From Mycolicibacterium elephantis DSM 44368 (lineage in GTDB: Bacteria > Actinomycetota > Actinomycetes > Mycobacteriales > Mycobacteriaceae), in contig NZ_ATDN01000009.1 of NCBI RefSeq assembly GCF_004014805.1, positions 1-64,000 on the forward strand: 64,000 nt of DNA. The letters run 5' to 3'. Below the pieces are notes generated by a model. It worked only from the letters and a program-made list of their open reading frames with translations, made no database searches and was not told the origin of the DNA. How positions within the stretch are numbered: the first letter of the stretch is position 1; the number at the start of each line of letters is the position of its first letter. A program made the position numbers and the translations under genes. Positions 51,480 to 63,550 of this stretch are shown here, piece after piece.

Positions 51480-52805
51480 TCACTCGGGCGGGCTGGGGCG
51501 CAGGTCGACCGACCGCAGCGACGTGCGCGGCGTCCCGGCGGGAGTCCATTCGAAAGGAACCGCCTGCGACCGATACACCAGCGACGTCAACGTGAGCCGG
51601 TCGACTCCCGCGACCCTGGGTTGTTTGACTTCGGGTTCACCGGCCACGCCGTACCCCGCATACGGGCTGTGGTACTCCCACACCACGTCCCCGCCGGCAG
51701 TCACCTGGAAGATTCGGCCCGCCATGCCCTCGGTGATCAGCGTGTTGCCGTTGGGCAGCCGCTGGGCGTTGCTCACGAACGAGCTGAAGAAAGTCCACGA
51801 CGGCAGCCCGGAGTCCTCGGCCGTGTACTGCCAGACGATCTCTTGCGTGCTGGGGTCTATTTCGAGAACCCTTGATCCGGCGTAGATTCCGATGCCGGCG
51901 GGCGGGTAGCCCGCACCACCCTGGTTGTCGAACACCAGGATGTTGCCCGCGCCGGGTAGGCCGGGCGCGATCAGGTGCGGGTTGTGCTGGCCACAGATCT
52001 GGTCGAGCGGACGCGGCACCTTGTGCGCGTTGATGCGCTGGTGCTGTGCGCCTGCCGGGTCGTCGAAGTAGGGCCCCAGTTTCCAGTTCACCGCCCCCGA
52101 CGACTTGTCGATCAGGGCGACGATGTTGGCCTTGCGGAGGCTGACCAGGATGTTGTCGGGATGAAAGACGCTGTCGGCTTGCTCGACGTGCCAGCGGTTG
52201 GGGCCAAGGGATTTGGCGCTGTTCATCTCCAGATAACCCCAGGGGTCCTCGGGGTCGCGGTCCACCGTCGCACGTAGCGCGGCCCAGCCGTCCGCGGAGA
52301 AACCGAACTCGTCGAGATGGTCACCGGCCAGCCAGCTCCACACGATCTCGCCGTCGGGGGCCACCTCGTACAGACCTTGATCGCCGACGACGTGGTCGCC
52401 AAGGCCGGGCACCACCCGCGGTGCCGTCACCAGGATCAGCCAGTTGCCGTTGGGGAGCAGCTCCCAGTCGTGGTTCTGCCGGGCCGCCCCGCCGGGCGCC
52501 TGCCCACCCCACTCCCACACGCGTTCGCCGTCCCAACTGAGCTGGCCGATGGTGCCGTTCGCGTAGATCCCGCCGAGGGCGTCTCCGCTGTCTGACAGCT
52601 GCACCCCGACGTCGCCGAGGCGTCCGCCGTTGAGCGCCGGGTCGAGGATTCGCGGCGGCACCCCGGCATACGGCCATTCGTGGACGACGGTGCCGGTGAG
52701 GTCGATCAGCCGGGTGACCGAATCAGCCCCGGTGAACAGGACATAGCTGTGGTAGACACGGTCCGGGTCGAGATAGGTGACGCCGGCCAGACGAACGAAT
52801 GACAT
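51480..52805 (-). CDS. Arylsulfotransferase (ASST)-family protein
   Basis: A 441-residue beta-propeller protein. Repeats of the form GEIVWSW, ERVWEWGG, QEIVWQYTAED and DVVWEYHSP are the propeller blades of the ASST family, and QNHDWELLPNGNWLIL, VFHPDN and FSNAQRLPNGNTLI the usual His/Asn-bearing loops. Bacterial ASST enzymes move sulfate between phenols; no signal peptide is seen here, so a cytosolic relative is likely. Nine bases upstream of the lipoprotein gene, same operon. Confidence 0.82.
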   Translation of the reverse strand: MSFVRLAGVTYLDPDRVYHSYVLFTGADSVTRLIDLTGTVVHEWPYAGVPPRILDPALNGGRLGDVGVQLSDSGDALGGIYANGTIGQLSWDGERVWEWGGQAPGGAARQNHDWELLPNGNWLILVTAPRVVPGLGDHVVGDQGLYEVAPDGEIVWSWLAGDHLDEFGFSADGWAALRATVDRDPEDPWGYLEMNSAKSLGPNRWHVEQADSVFHPDNILVSLRKANIVALIDKSSGAVNWKLGPYFDDPAGAQHQRINAHKVPRPLDQICGQHNPHLIAPGLPGAGNILVFDNQGGAGYPPAGIGIYAGSRVLEIDPSTQEIVWQYTAEDSGLPSWTFFSSFVSNAQRLPNGNTLITEGMAGRIFQVTAGGDVVWEYHSPYAGYGVAGEPEVKQPRVAGVDRLTLTSLVYRSQAVPFEWTPAGTPRTSLRSVDLRPSPPE

Positions 52806-52885
52806 TCGGGTCAGCGTTGCCGACGCCGCGCGGTGGGGGAACCGTCCCGATCGGCGTGATCGAAACCCTTGGCCGGACGCGCGGG

Positions 52886-53893
52886 CTAATCCGCGGGAAT
52901 CTCGTCGGCACTGGGTTGACGCAGCATCGTCAGCCCGGCGTAGGTGTCGTCGTCGAGTCCGATCCGGTTGACTGTGACGTGCACCGGTGTCCATCCGCCG
53001 TCGGGAGCGGCCATCCGCAGCACACCGGAGGCGGTGCCCGAGGCGAATTGCTTTGCCATCTCTTCCATTCGGGAGCGGTCGTCGGGATGCACGGAGTGCT
53101 CACCGGCCAGGCTGGCGCGCCAGTTGAAGAACGGCGCCGGATCGTCGAGCCACTTGAGCAGAGTCCAATCCGTCAGATCGACCAACGCGCGATGCACGCC
53201 GGGCTGGGCCAGCCCGGCAAGGATCCGCTGGGCCAGATCGTCCTGCCTGCCGGCCTCCTCGTCGCGCTCGGCACGCCAGTTCATCGCCCGCGACAGCAGC
53301 CGTTCGCCGTCGCCGTCGTCGGGTTCGAGCACCGCCCGGACCACGAACCCGACGGTGATCCGCTCGCCGCGGTAATCGGTCACATCCCAGGTGCTGCAGA
53401 ACGTCGCCCCGGGCTCACGCCGGATCACCATCGACAGCACCTTGGCCTCGCTCGGGTTCAGGTCCCGCTTGGGCAGGTCGTCGGCGAACGTGCGGCCGTG
53501 CGTCGGCTCCCGATCGGGGTCCCACCCGCTGTTGGCCAACGATTCGGGCGTGGCGGTCGCGACCCCGCTGTCCAGATCCCACACCAGCGGGCCGACCACC
53601 GGCCGTTCCGGCGGCTCCATATCGGGTGGCCCCACCCACACCTGGACGCCGTGGATCCGCCCGTCGGTCAGCTGCACGACCTCGGTGCGGATCACGCGGT
53701 CATTCTTCGGGGTGATGCTGGACAGCCCCTGGCCGGCGCGGACCGTCTCGCCGATCGCCGTCTGGATGGCCATGAGGTGGGGATTGCGCCGCAGGAAGGT
53801 GCTGATGGGAACCAGGTTATGGGTGCGACGCCCCTGGGCGACCACCACGGGCTCGGTGCCAAGGGTCTCCACGAGCAGCCAGTCGTGGGTCAT
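52886..53893 (-). CDS. PAS-domain protein, Rv3651-like
   Basis: A 335-residue cytosolic protein: N-terminal domain MTHDWLLVETLGTEPVVV..., a central GAF/PAS-like part (VGFVVRAVLEPDDGDGERLL), and a C-terminal PAS-like domain (VHRALVDLTDWTLLKWLDD, HPDDRSRMEEMAKQF). Rv3651 has a PAS-like structure, but its ligand is not settled. ATG 53893. It follows the helicase gene by 62 bases. Confidence 0.85.
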   Translation of the reverse strand: MTHDWLLVETLGTEPVVVAQGRRTHNLVPISTFLRRNPHLMAIQTAIGETVRAGQGLSSITPKNDRVIRTEVVQLTDGRIHGVQVWVGPPDMEPPERPVVGPLVWDLDSGVATATPESLANSGWDPDREPTHGRTFADDLPKRDLNPSEAKVLSMVIRREPGATFCSTWDVTDYRGERITVGFVVRAVLEPDDGDGERLLSRAMNWRAERDEEAGRQDDLAQRILAGLAQPGVHRALVDLTDWTLLKWLDDPAPFFNWRASLAGEHSVHPDDRSRMEEMAKQFASGTASGVLRMAAPDGGWTPVHVTVNRIGLDDDTYAGLTMLRQPSADEIPAD

Positions 53894-53955
53894 GTGGGCC
53901 ACCTTACCGGCGCTCCGCTGCCCCGAACCGCCAGCCCGACCTTTCCGCTGACTCA

Positions 53956-56280
53956 TCAACGCGCACCGCGAAGTTCGTTCAGCACCAACCGCAACACCCG
54001 CACCGCGCCGTCTTTGTCCAACGGATCATTTCCGTTGCCGCACTTCGGGGATTGCACGCACGACGGGCAGCCGGACGGGCACTCGCACGCCTCGATGGCC
54101 GCGGCCGTCGCCGACCACCAGGTGTCGATACGCCGGAAACCGCGGTCGGCGAACCCGGCGCCGCCGGGGTGGCCGTCGTAGACGAAAATCGTTGGCAACC
54201 CGTGGACGGGGCCGACCGCCGTCGACACCCCGCCGATGTCGCCGCGGTCACAGCTGGCGATCAGCGGCAACAGGCCGATGGCGGCATGCTCGGCGGCGTG
54301 CAGCGCCCCAGGAATCCGCAGCGGATCTAATCCGTTGCGCTGCAGGGCCTCGGGCGTGATCGTGCACATGACCGCGGTGGTGTCCAAGGTGCGTGTCGGC
54401 AGGTCCAGTTCGACGAAGTCGATCACCTCGCCGCTCATCCTTCGGCGCAGGTAGCCGATCACCGTATTGGTGACCGCGACCGGTACCAGCCCAGTGGTGA
54501 CTTCTCCGTGTGCTTCTCGCTCGCCATCGCCGGTGACCGCGATGTCGGTCAGCTCCCGGGCGAACGTCGTGTACCCGGGATCGTCGGCGTGGACGAACGC
54601 CACCCCGTCCTCGAGGTCCAAGGAGTCCACGATGTAGCTCTCCCCCTGATGCAGATAGACCGCGCCGGGATGAACCGACGCGTACGCCTGGCCCACCCCC
54701 GTGCTGCCCAGCATCCGGCCCGTTCCGGCCTCCAAGATGGCGATCTGGCCGCCGGTGGAGCCCCGAATGTCCACCGCCGGATGAGGATCGACGCCGGGAG
54801 CCGGGAAGTAGCCGTTCGCACGCCGGCGCAGCAGCCCGTCGTCGACGAGCGCCTCGGCCACCGACTCCGCGTCCCACATCCGCACCTCCGCATCGGTCAG
54901 CGGGAGTTCAGTTGCCGCGCAGAGCAGTTGTGGGCCGAGCACGTACGGGTTGGTCGGGTCGATGACGACCCGTTCGATGGGCTTGTCCAACAGCGCCGCC
55001 GGGTGGTGCACAAGGTAGGTGTCCAGCGGGTCGTCGCGGGCGATGAGCACGATCAGCGCCCCCTGCCCTCGGCGCCCGGAGCGGCCGGCCTGCTGCCAGA
55101 ACGATGTCACGGTACCGGGAAACCCGGCCAGCACCACCGCGTCCAGGCCGGCGATGTCGACGCCCAGCTCCAACGCGTTGGTCGTCGCCAGGCCGCGCAG
55201 TTCACCGTCGGCCAGTGCCTGTTCCAGGGCGCGCCGGTCCTCGGCCAGATAGCCGGCCCGGTACGACGCCACCCGGTCGGTCAGGTCCGGCGCCAGTTCC
55301 TCCAGTCGGGACCTGGCGCCCAGCGCGGTGAGTTCGGCACCCCGGCGCGACCGCACGAACGTCAGCATGCGGGCGCCCTCGGCGACCAGGCGGGCCATCA
55401 CCTGCGCGGCCTCCGCGCCCGCGGAACGTCGTACCGGCGCGCCGTTTTCGCCGACCAGATCCAGCAGCAACGGCGGCTCCCACAGCGCGACGGTGCGCGC
55501 CCCCTGCGGCGACCCGTCCTCGACGATCTCGGCGACGGTCTGCCCGATCAGCTCTGACGCGGTGACCGCGGGCTCGGATGTGGTGGCGCTGGCGAAGATA
55601 ACCGTGGGCATCGAACTCGTCGGCGAGTAACGCGCACACAGCCGCAGCAGCCGGCGCAGCACCATCGCCACATTGGAGCCGAAAAGGCCGCGGTAATAAT
55701 GGCATTCGTCGACGACGATGTAGCGCAGGTTGCGCAGGAACACCGCCCAGCGGGCGTGGTTGCGCAGCAACGACAAATGGATCATGTCGGGGTTGGAGAA
55801 GATCCACCGTGATCGCTCCCTGGCGAAGCGCCGGACATAGGAGGGGCTGTCACCGTCGTAGGAACTGGGTGCGACGTCCGGTATCGGCACCGCCTCGGTG
55901 AGCGCCACCGCCGCGCGCAGTTGGTCGTGACCCAGCGCCTTCGTCGGTGAGAGGTACAGCGCCCGCGCCCGCGAATCAGCCCGCAGAGCCGTCAGTATCG
56001 GCAACTGGTAGGCCAGCGACTTGCCCGACGCCGTTCCGGTGCTCAGCACGACGTGGCGGCCGTCATGGGCGAGGTCGGCGGCGACGCGCTGGTGCGACCA
56101 CGGGGCTTCGATACCGCGATCATGGAACGCGCGCACCACATCTGGGTCGGCCCACGGCGGCCAGGTCCGGGGCCGACCCTGACGGGCGGGAAGATCCGCG
56201 ACGTGACGCAACGGATTGGGCCCGTCAGCGGCGATGTCCTCGACCACGCCGGCGAGTAGCTCGCGGCCGAAATCCGCCAT
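53956..56280 (-). CDS. DEAD/H-type DNA helicase, SftH/MrfA family, Rv3649-like
   Basis: A 774-residue superfamily II helicase. Motif I STGTASGKS (80-88), motif II VVDECHYYRG, motif III FASATT, motif VI QQAGRSGRRGQ, and a C-terminal four-cysteine cluster (CECPSGCPSCVQSPKC) as in SftH of M. smegmatis and MrfA of Bacillus, which acts in mitomycin-type crosslink repair. AGGAGGGG six bases before ATG 56280 decides the start. Motif II has DECH rather than DEVH. Confidence 0.93.
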   Translation of the reverse strand: MADFGRELLAGVVEDIAADGPNPLRHVADLPARQGRPRTWPPWADPDVVRAFHDRGIEAPWSHQRVAADLAHDGRHVVLSTGTASGKSLAYQLPILTALRADSRARALYLSPTKALGHDQLRAAVALTEAVPIPDVAPSSYDGDSPSYVRRFARERSRWIFSNPDMIHLSLLRNHARWAVFLRNLRYIVVDECHYYRGLFGSNVAMVLRRLLRLCARYSPTSSMPTVIFASATTSEPAVTASELIGQTVAEIVEDGSPQGARTVALWEPPLLLDLVGENGAPVRRSAGAEAAQVMARLVAEGARMLTFVRSRRGAELTALGARSRLEELAPDLTDRVASYRAGYLAEDRRALEQALADGELRGLATTNALELGVDIAGLDAVVLAGFPGTVTSFWQQAGRSGRRGQGALIVLIARDDPLDTYLVHHPAALLDKPIERVVIDPTNPYVLGPQLLCAATELPLTDAEVRMWDAESVAEALVDDGLLRRRANGYFPAPGVDPHPAVDIRGSTGGQIAILEAGTGRMLGSTGVGQAYASVHPGAVYLHQGESYIVDSLDLEDGVAFVHADDPGYTTFARELTDIAVTGDGEREAHGEVTTGLVPVAVTNTVIGYLRRRMSGEVIDFVELDLPTRTLDTTAVMCTITPEALQRNGLDPLRIPGALHAAEHAAIGLLPLIASCDRGDIGGVSTAVGPVHGLPTIFVYDGHPGGAGFADRGFRRIDTWWSATAAAIEACECPSGCPSCVQSPKCGNGNDPLDKDGAVRVLRLVLNELRGAR

Positions 56281-56558
56281 TTTGCGCCCCTCCTGAGAGT
56301 CCTCTAGCGCAATTGTGCCCACTTGCTTTGTGCCGAGAACTGTCGCAGCAGCGCGGAACGTGGTTGACTAACGGCGGTCGCAGCTTCTGTGTTCGTGTAT
56401 TTGCACTCGCAGGATCGATGTTGCGATCGCGGTTCCTGCGAGGGTTGTAGGTCGGGTCGAGTTCCGAGCACTCCACGAAGGATGGCGGTCGGAACCGGCC
56501 CGGTGTACCGAACCACGGTGGACCGCACCCGGTGAATAAGAGAAGGAAACAACAGGAA
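56281..56558 (+). promoter_or_regulatory. cspA promoter and leader region
   Basis: 278 gene-free bases before cspA. TTGACT (56364-56369) is a good -35, but the -10 is not clear (TGTGTT or TATTTG further on). The leader of about 150 bases may form cold-responsive structures as in other cspA mRNAs. An A-rich purine stretch with GGA precedes the start codon. Confidence 0.45.
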
Positions 56559-56762
56559 ATGCCACAGGGAACTGTGAAGTGGTTCAACGCGGAGAAGGGC
56601 TTCGGCTTCATTGCGCCGGAGGACGGATCGGCTGACGTCTTCGTCCACTACACGGAAATTCAGGGCAGCGGCTTCCGCACCCTGGAGGAGAACCAGAAGG
56701 TCGAGTTCGAGGTCGGCCAAAGCCCCAAGGGGCCGCAGGCCACGGGTGTTCGGGCCATCTAG
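56559..56762 (+). CDS. cspA: Cold-shock protein
   Basis: A 67-residue single cold-shock domain: [15 protein letters not shown] (RNP1) and [10 protein letters not shown] (RNP2). It binds single-stranded RNA and DNA and loosens RNA structure. M. tuberculosis cspA is Rv3648c. CAGGAA lies just before ATG 56559. A terminator follows 24 bases after the stop. Confidence 0.98.
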   Translation: MPQGTVKWFNAEKGFGFIAPEDGSADVFVHYTEIQGSGFRTLEENQKVEFEVGQSPKGPQATGVRAI

Positions 56763-56785
56763 AAAGACCAACTCAAACCAGGCAG

Positions 56786-56831
56786 CACCCCGCGCGAATC
56801 CAGAGTCGGACGGCGCGGGGTGTTTGCTTTT
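56786..56831 (+). terminator. Rho-independent terminator of cspA
   Basis: Arms CACCCCGCGC (56786-56795) and GCGCGGGGTG (56813-56822), loop 17 bases, then TTTGCTTTT. Confidence 0.92.
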
Positions 56832-56890
56832 GCGTGCCGCTGCGGCCCGGCGGACACGGCTGAGGCGCGAAACTGGCTTACTGTCGGCAT

Positions 56891-57481
56891 GTGAGCCAGC
56901 TGTCGTTCTTCTCAGCGGAGTCGGTGCCACCTGCGGTCGCCGACCTGACGGGGCTGCTGGCTGCTCCCGGCCAGGTGGTGCTGGTCGGGTCCGGAGACGA
57001 CCAGGCCGCGCGCCTTTCGGTGGTCGTCGACGCGATGTGGCGGGCGGAGGGGCTCGCCGAGATGGTGATCGAGGCGGGCCTGCAGCCCGAGATCACCCGC
57101 ACCGACGAGAACACGCCGCTGGTGCGCACCGCGTTGGACCGCCGGTTGGTCCCGATGGCCGTGGCCTGGACCCGCGGCGCGGTCAAGACGGTGCCGCCGC
57201 AGTGGCTGCCCGGCCCCAGGGAACTGCGCGCCTGGACGCTGGCCGCGGGCACCCCCGAAGCCGACCGGTACCTGCTCGGGCTGGATCCGCACGCCCCGGA
57301 CACGTACGCGCCGCTGGCGTCGGCGATGATGCGGGTCGGCATCGCCCCGACCCTGATCGGCACCCGCGGATCCCGTCCCGCGTTGCGGATCAGCGGGCGC
57401 CGGCGGCTATCGCGCCTGGTAGAGAACGTGGGGGAACCGCCCGGCCACGTCGAGGCGTTCCATCAGTGGCCACGCGTCTGA
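56891..57481 (+). CDS. Conserved hypothetical protein, Rv3647c-like
   Basis: A 196-residue protein: SQLSFFSAESVPPAVADLTGLL, QVVLVGSGDDQAARLSVVVDAMWRAEGLA and a C-terminal basic, Pro-rich end (ALRISGRRRLSRLVENVGEPP). GTG 56891. I cannot assign a domain. In mycobacteria it always lies between cspA and topA, as here. 135 bases separate it from topA. Confidence 0.85.
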   Translation: MSQLSFFSAESVPPAVADLTGLLAAPGQVVLVGSGDDQAARLSVVVDAMWRAEGLAEMVIEAGLQPEITRTDENTPLVRTALDRRLVPMAVAWTRGAVKTVPPQWLPGPRELRAWTLAAGTPEADRYLLGLDPHAPDTYAPLASAMMRVGIAPTLIGTRGSRPALRISGRRRLSRLVENVGEPPGHVEAFHQWPRV

Positions 57482-57616
57482 CGGTGGTAGACAGGGGGCC
57501 AGTTTGCGTCGGCTCGCGTGGGGTGCCAAATTGTCAGTTGCCTTTCCCGGCGAGGATCCATGAGATGCATGGATAGCGCCGCCGGTGGGCAACCGAGAAG
57601 TGGAGCGTAGACACAG

Positions 57617-60430
<2,814 letters not shown>

Positions 60431-60444
60431 CGCCTTCTTGTATG

Positions 60445-60507
60445 CGCCCAGAGGGACGTTTGGGCGGAAAAGTGCGAGTAAAAGCCACCAAAACGTCGAT
60501 CTCGGCG
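60445..60507. repeat. 63-nt convergent-junction element, copy B
   Basis: Between the topA stop and the cyclase stop. Gap-free partner of 33592-33654; CGCCC at its start pairs with GGGCG 12 bases on. The best-preserved blocks are AAGTGCGAGT and CGTCGATCTCGGCG. Confidence 0.65.
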
Positions 60508-60532
60508 CGCGGCGGGGGCGCCAAGCGGGTGA

Positions 60533-62125
60533 TCAGGTACGCACGTCGGCGTCGGCGTCGATCCTCTCCGGCGACCGGTTCACCGGGCGGGCCAACTGCG
60601 TCGGGGCGGTGCGGCCCCGCAGCTCCACGACCTCGCCGACGTCCCAGCACAACGCCTCGGCGTCGAGCGCACCGCTGACCGCGACCGCCGACGCCAACAC
60701 GTGACCCTCCTCGAGCTTGGCCAGCTCGGTCAACCGGGCGGCCTCGTTGACGGGGTCCCCGATCACCGTGTACTCGAAGCGGGCCTTGGCGCCGATATGG
60801 CCGGCGATCGCGCGCCCCGCGGACACCCCGATACCGAACTCGGTCTGCCCCAACACTTCGATCAGTTCGTCGTGTAGTTCCCGCGACGCCGCCAGCGCCG
60901 CGCCGCACGCGTCGGGATGCTCGATCGGCGCGCCGAAGATCGCCAGCGCGGCGTCGCCCTGGAACTTGTTGACGAACCCGCCGTGGCGGTTCACCGTGTC
61001 GACGACGACCCGGAAGAAGTCGTTGAGCAGGTTGACGACGTCGGCGGCCGGAATGGTCGCGGCCAGCTGTGTGGAACCGACGAGGTCGACGAAAAGTACT
61101 GCCACATCACGCTCCTGGCCGCCCAGCTCGGTGCCGCGCTCGAGGGCACGACGGGCCACGTCTTCGCCGACGTAGCGACCGAACAGGTCGCGCAGCCGCT
61201 GCCGCTCGGCCAGATCGCGGACCATGTCGTTGAATCCGGCCTGCAGCAACCCCAATTCGCTGGCGTCGTAGATCTGCATGTGGGCGTTGTAGTTGCCGCG
61301 CTGCACCTCGCCCAGCGCCCACCGCAACTGCCGCAGCGGGTCGGCGATCGACATCGCCACCAGCACCGTGCCCGCCAACCCGACCACCAGCGCGGTGATG
61401 GCCAGGATCAGGATCGGCGTGGTGAGGCTGCTGGCGGGCGCGGTGAGGATCTCGAACTTGCTGGCCACCACCGCCAGCACGATCGCCAGGATCGGCACGG
61501 CGGTGGACAGCACCCACGTCATCACCTGGCGCAGGATCACGCCCGGCGCGCGGAAATTCTCCGGAACCCCGCCGCGCAGCGCTGCCACGGCCACCGGGCG
61601 CAGTATCCGCTCGGACTGCAGGTATCCGATGATCGCCGTCGCGGTGGCGCCCAGCCCGCTGGCCACCGCGATCACCGGCGCCGAGCGGCTGGCCACCGGC
61701 CAGCTGGCGACGATGAACACGATCGAACCGAGGAACCAGTTCATCACGTTGATCAGCGACCGGTAGTACGGCATTCTCAGCGCCCTGGTGCGGGCCAGCT
61801 CGGTCTCGGCCGGATCCCGGTCCCCGAGCAGCATGTCGCGGCGCTGCCAGCGCATGACCGGGATCAGCAGCCGCAAGCTCAGATACGACGCGACGGTGAA
61901 CGAGACGAACAGAAAGCCCAAGAACACCGCGAGGTTGAAGACCGGCAGATCCTGCAGCTGCAGGCGGTCCTCGGGCGGCAGGCCGAAGCGCAGAAAGCTG
62001 ACCACCAGCAGCGCGCCGATGATGTCGGCCTGCAGCATGCCCAGCGTGAACACCGGCCACGGGGTACGCGCCACCCACCGGACGAACGCGCTGATCCGCC
62101 CGATCGGTATCGCTTCTGAGGCCAC
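60533..62125 (-). CDS. Membrane adenylate cyclase, Rv3645-like
   Basis: A 530-residue class III cyclase. Six membrane segments fill residues 20-270, then a HAMP linker (MSIADPLRQLRWALGEV) and the cyclase homology domain with metal Asp residues in LFVDLVGSTQLAA and FQGDAALAIFG, and the IGDPVNEAARL motif. It makes cAMP from ATP. In M. tuberculosis Rv3645 is a main cAMP producer linked to fatty-acid sensing. GTG 62125. The delta' gene diverges 82 bases away. Confidence 0.95.
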   Translation of the reverse strand: MASEAIPIGRISAFVRWVARTPWPVFTLGMLQADIIGALLVVSFLRFGLPPEDRLQLQDLPVFNLAVFLGFLFVSFTVASYLSLRLLIPVMRWQRRDMLLGDRDPAETELARTRALRMPYYRSLINVMNWFLGSIVFIVASWPVASRSAPVIAVASGLGATATAIIGYLQSERILRPVAVAALRGGVPENFRAPGVILRQVMTWVLSTAVPILAIVLAVVASKFEILTAPASSLTTPILILAITALVVGLAGTVLVAMSIADPLRQLRWALGEVQRGNYNAHMQIYDASELGLLQAGFNDMVRDLAERQRLRDLFGRYVGEDVARRALERGTELGGQERDVAVLFVDLVGSTQLAATIPAADVVNLLNDFFRVVVDTVNRHGGFVNKFQGDAALAIFGAPIEHPDACGAALAASRELHDELIEVLGQTEFGIGVSAGRAIAGHIGAKARFEYTVIGDPVNEAARLTELAKLEEGHVLASAVAVSGALDAEALCWDVGEVVELRGRTAPTQLARPVNRSPERIDADADVRT

Positions 62126-62207
62126 GCGTCAACCGTATCGGGCGTCGGGGACGCAGACGTGGGCTGTGAGACACACGTGTCGGTTCGCAGCACTACTGTT
62201 ATCGGCG

Positions 62208-63424
62208 ATGACGGGTGTGTTTTCGCGTCTGGTCGGCCAGCACGCGGTGGAAGCCGAGCTTGTGGCCGCTGCGCAGGCTGCACGCGGTGACGCACCTCAC
62301 AGCGGCGGCTCCGAGACATCCACGCCACACACCATGACCCACGCGTGGCTGATCACCGGCCCGCCCGGGTCGGGCCGTTCGGTGGCGGCGTTGTGCTTCG
62401 CCGCGGCGTTGCAGTGCACCTCGGACGGCGTGCCCGGCTGCGGGACCTGTCGCGCCTGCTCGACGACGATGGCGGGCACCCACGCCGACGTGCGCCGGAT
62501 CATCCCCGAGGGGCTGTCGATCGGGGTCGACGACATGCGCGCGATCGTGCAGATCGCCGCGCGGCGGCCGTCGACCGGGCGGTGGCAGATCGTGCTGATC
62601 GAGGACGCCGACCGGCTCACCGAAGGTGCGGCGAACGCGCTGCTCAAGGTCGTCGAGGAGCCGCCGCCGTCGACGGTGTTCCTGCTGTGCGCGCCGTCGG
62701 TGGACCCTGAGGACATCGCGATCACACTGCGGTCGCGGTGCAGGCATGTGGCGCTGGTGACGCCGCCGGTGGAGGCCATCGCGAGCGTGCTGATCGAGAC
62801 CGACGGGTTGCCCGAGGAGCAGGCCCGCTGGGCGGCGTCGGTCAGCGGCGGCCACGTCGGCAGGGCCCGGCGGCTGGCCACCGACGAGGATGCCCGGACG
62901 CGCAGGCAGCGAGCGCTGGGGTTGGCGCGCGACGCCGCGACGCCGGCGCGGGCGTACGCGGCGGCCGAGGAGTTGGTGGGGGCGGCGGAGGCCGAGGCCT
63001 TGGCGTTGACGGTCGACCGCAACGAGTCCGAGACCGAGGAGTTGCGTACGGGGGGCGGGGGGGGGGGGGCGGGGGCACCGCGGGCACGCTGCGCGGTACC
63101 GCCGGAGCGCTCAAAGACCTTGAGCGACGCCAGAAGTCACGCCAGACCCGCGCCTCGCGCGACGCACTGGACCGTGCGCTGATCGATCTGGCCACCTACT
63201 TCCGCGACGCGCTGCTGGTGGCCACCGAGGCCCGTGACGTCCAGCCCAACCACCCGGACATGGCCGACCGCGTCGCCGCGATGGCCGCCCACGCCTCACC
63301 GGAGAAGCTGCTGCGCTGCATCGAAGCGGTGCTGGACTGCCGCGAGGCGTTGGCCGTCAACGTCAAGCCCAAATTCGCGGTCGATGCGATGGTCGCCACC
63401 GTCGGCCAAGCCCTGCGCGACTGA
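62208..63424 (+). CDS. holB: DNA polymerase III delta' subunit, frameshifted in a poly-G run
   Basis: Rv3644c-like clamp-loader subunit. MTGVFSRLVGQHAVEAELVAAA starts at ATG 62208; GPPGSGRSVAALCFAAALQC is the modified P-loop, CTSDGVPGCGTCRAC the zinc-type cluster, and VEEPPPSTVFLLCA and TLRSRCRHV the sensor parts. At 63057-63069 a run of 13 G sits in a Gly-rich linker; after it the frame is wrong by one base and the C-terminal domain (ALKDLERRQKSRQTRAS to 63424) continues in another frame. One added G restores 405 residues. Confidence 0.9.
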
Positions 63425-63474
63425 GTTGGGACCACGGCCGGGCCTGCCGTAGACTCGTGCCGCCGCAAAGGCAC

Positions 63475-63550
63475 GCCACCTTAGCTCAGTCGGCAGAGCG
63501 GCTCACTCGTAATGAGCAGGTCAGGAGTTCGATTCTCCTAGGTGGCTCCA
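63475..63550 (+). tRNA. tRNA-Thr (CGT)
   Basis: Acceptor GCCACCT pairs with AGGTGGC; the anticodon stem GCTCA/TGAGC encloses CTCGTAA, anticodon CGT; the T loop is GTTCGATTC. Discriminator T is followed by CCA in the DNA (63548-63550). Located after the delta' gene, as in M. tuberculosis. Confidence 0.97.
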
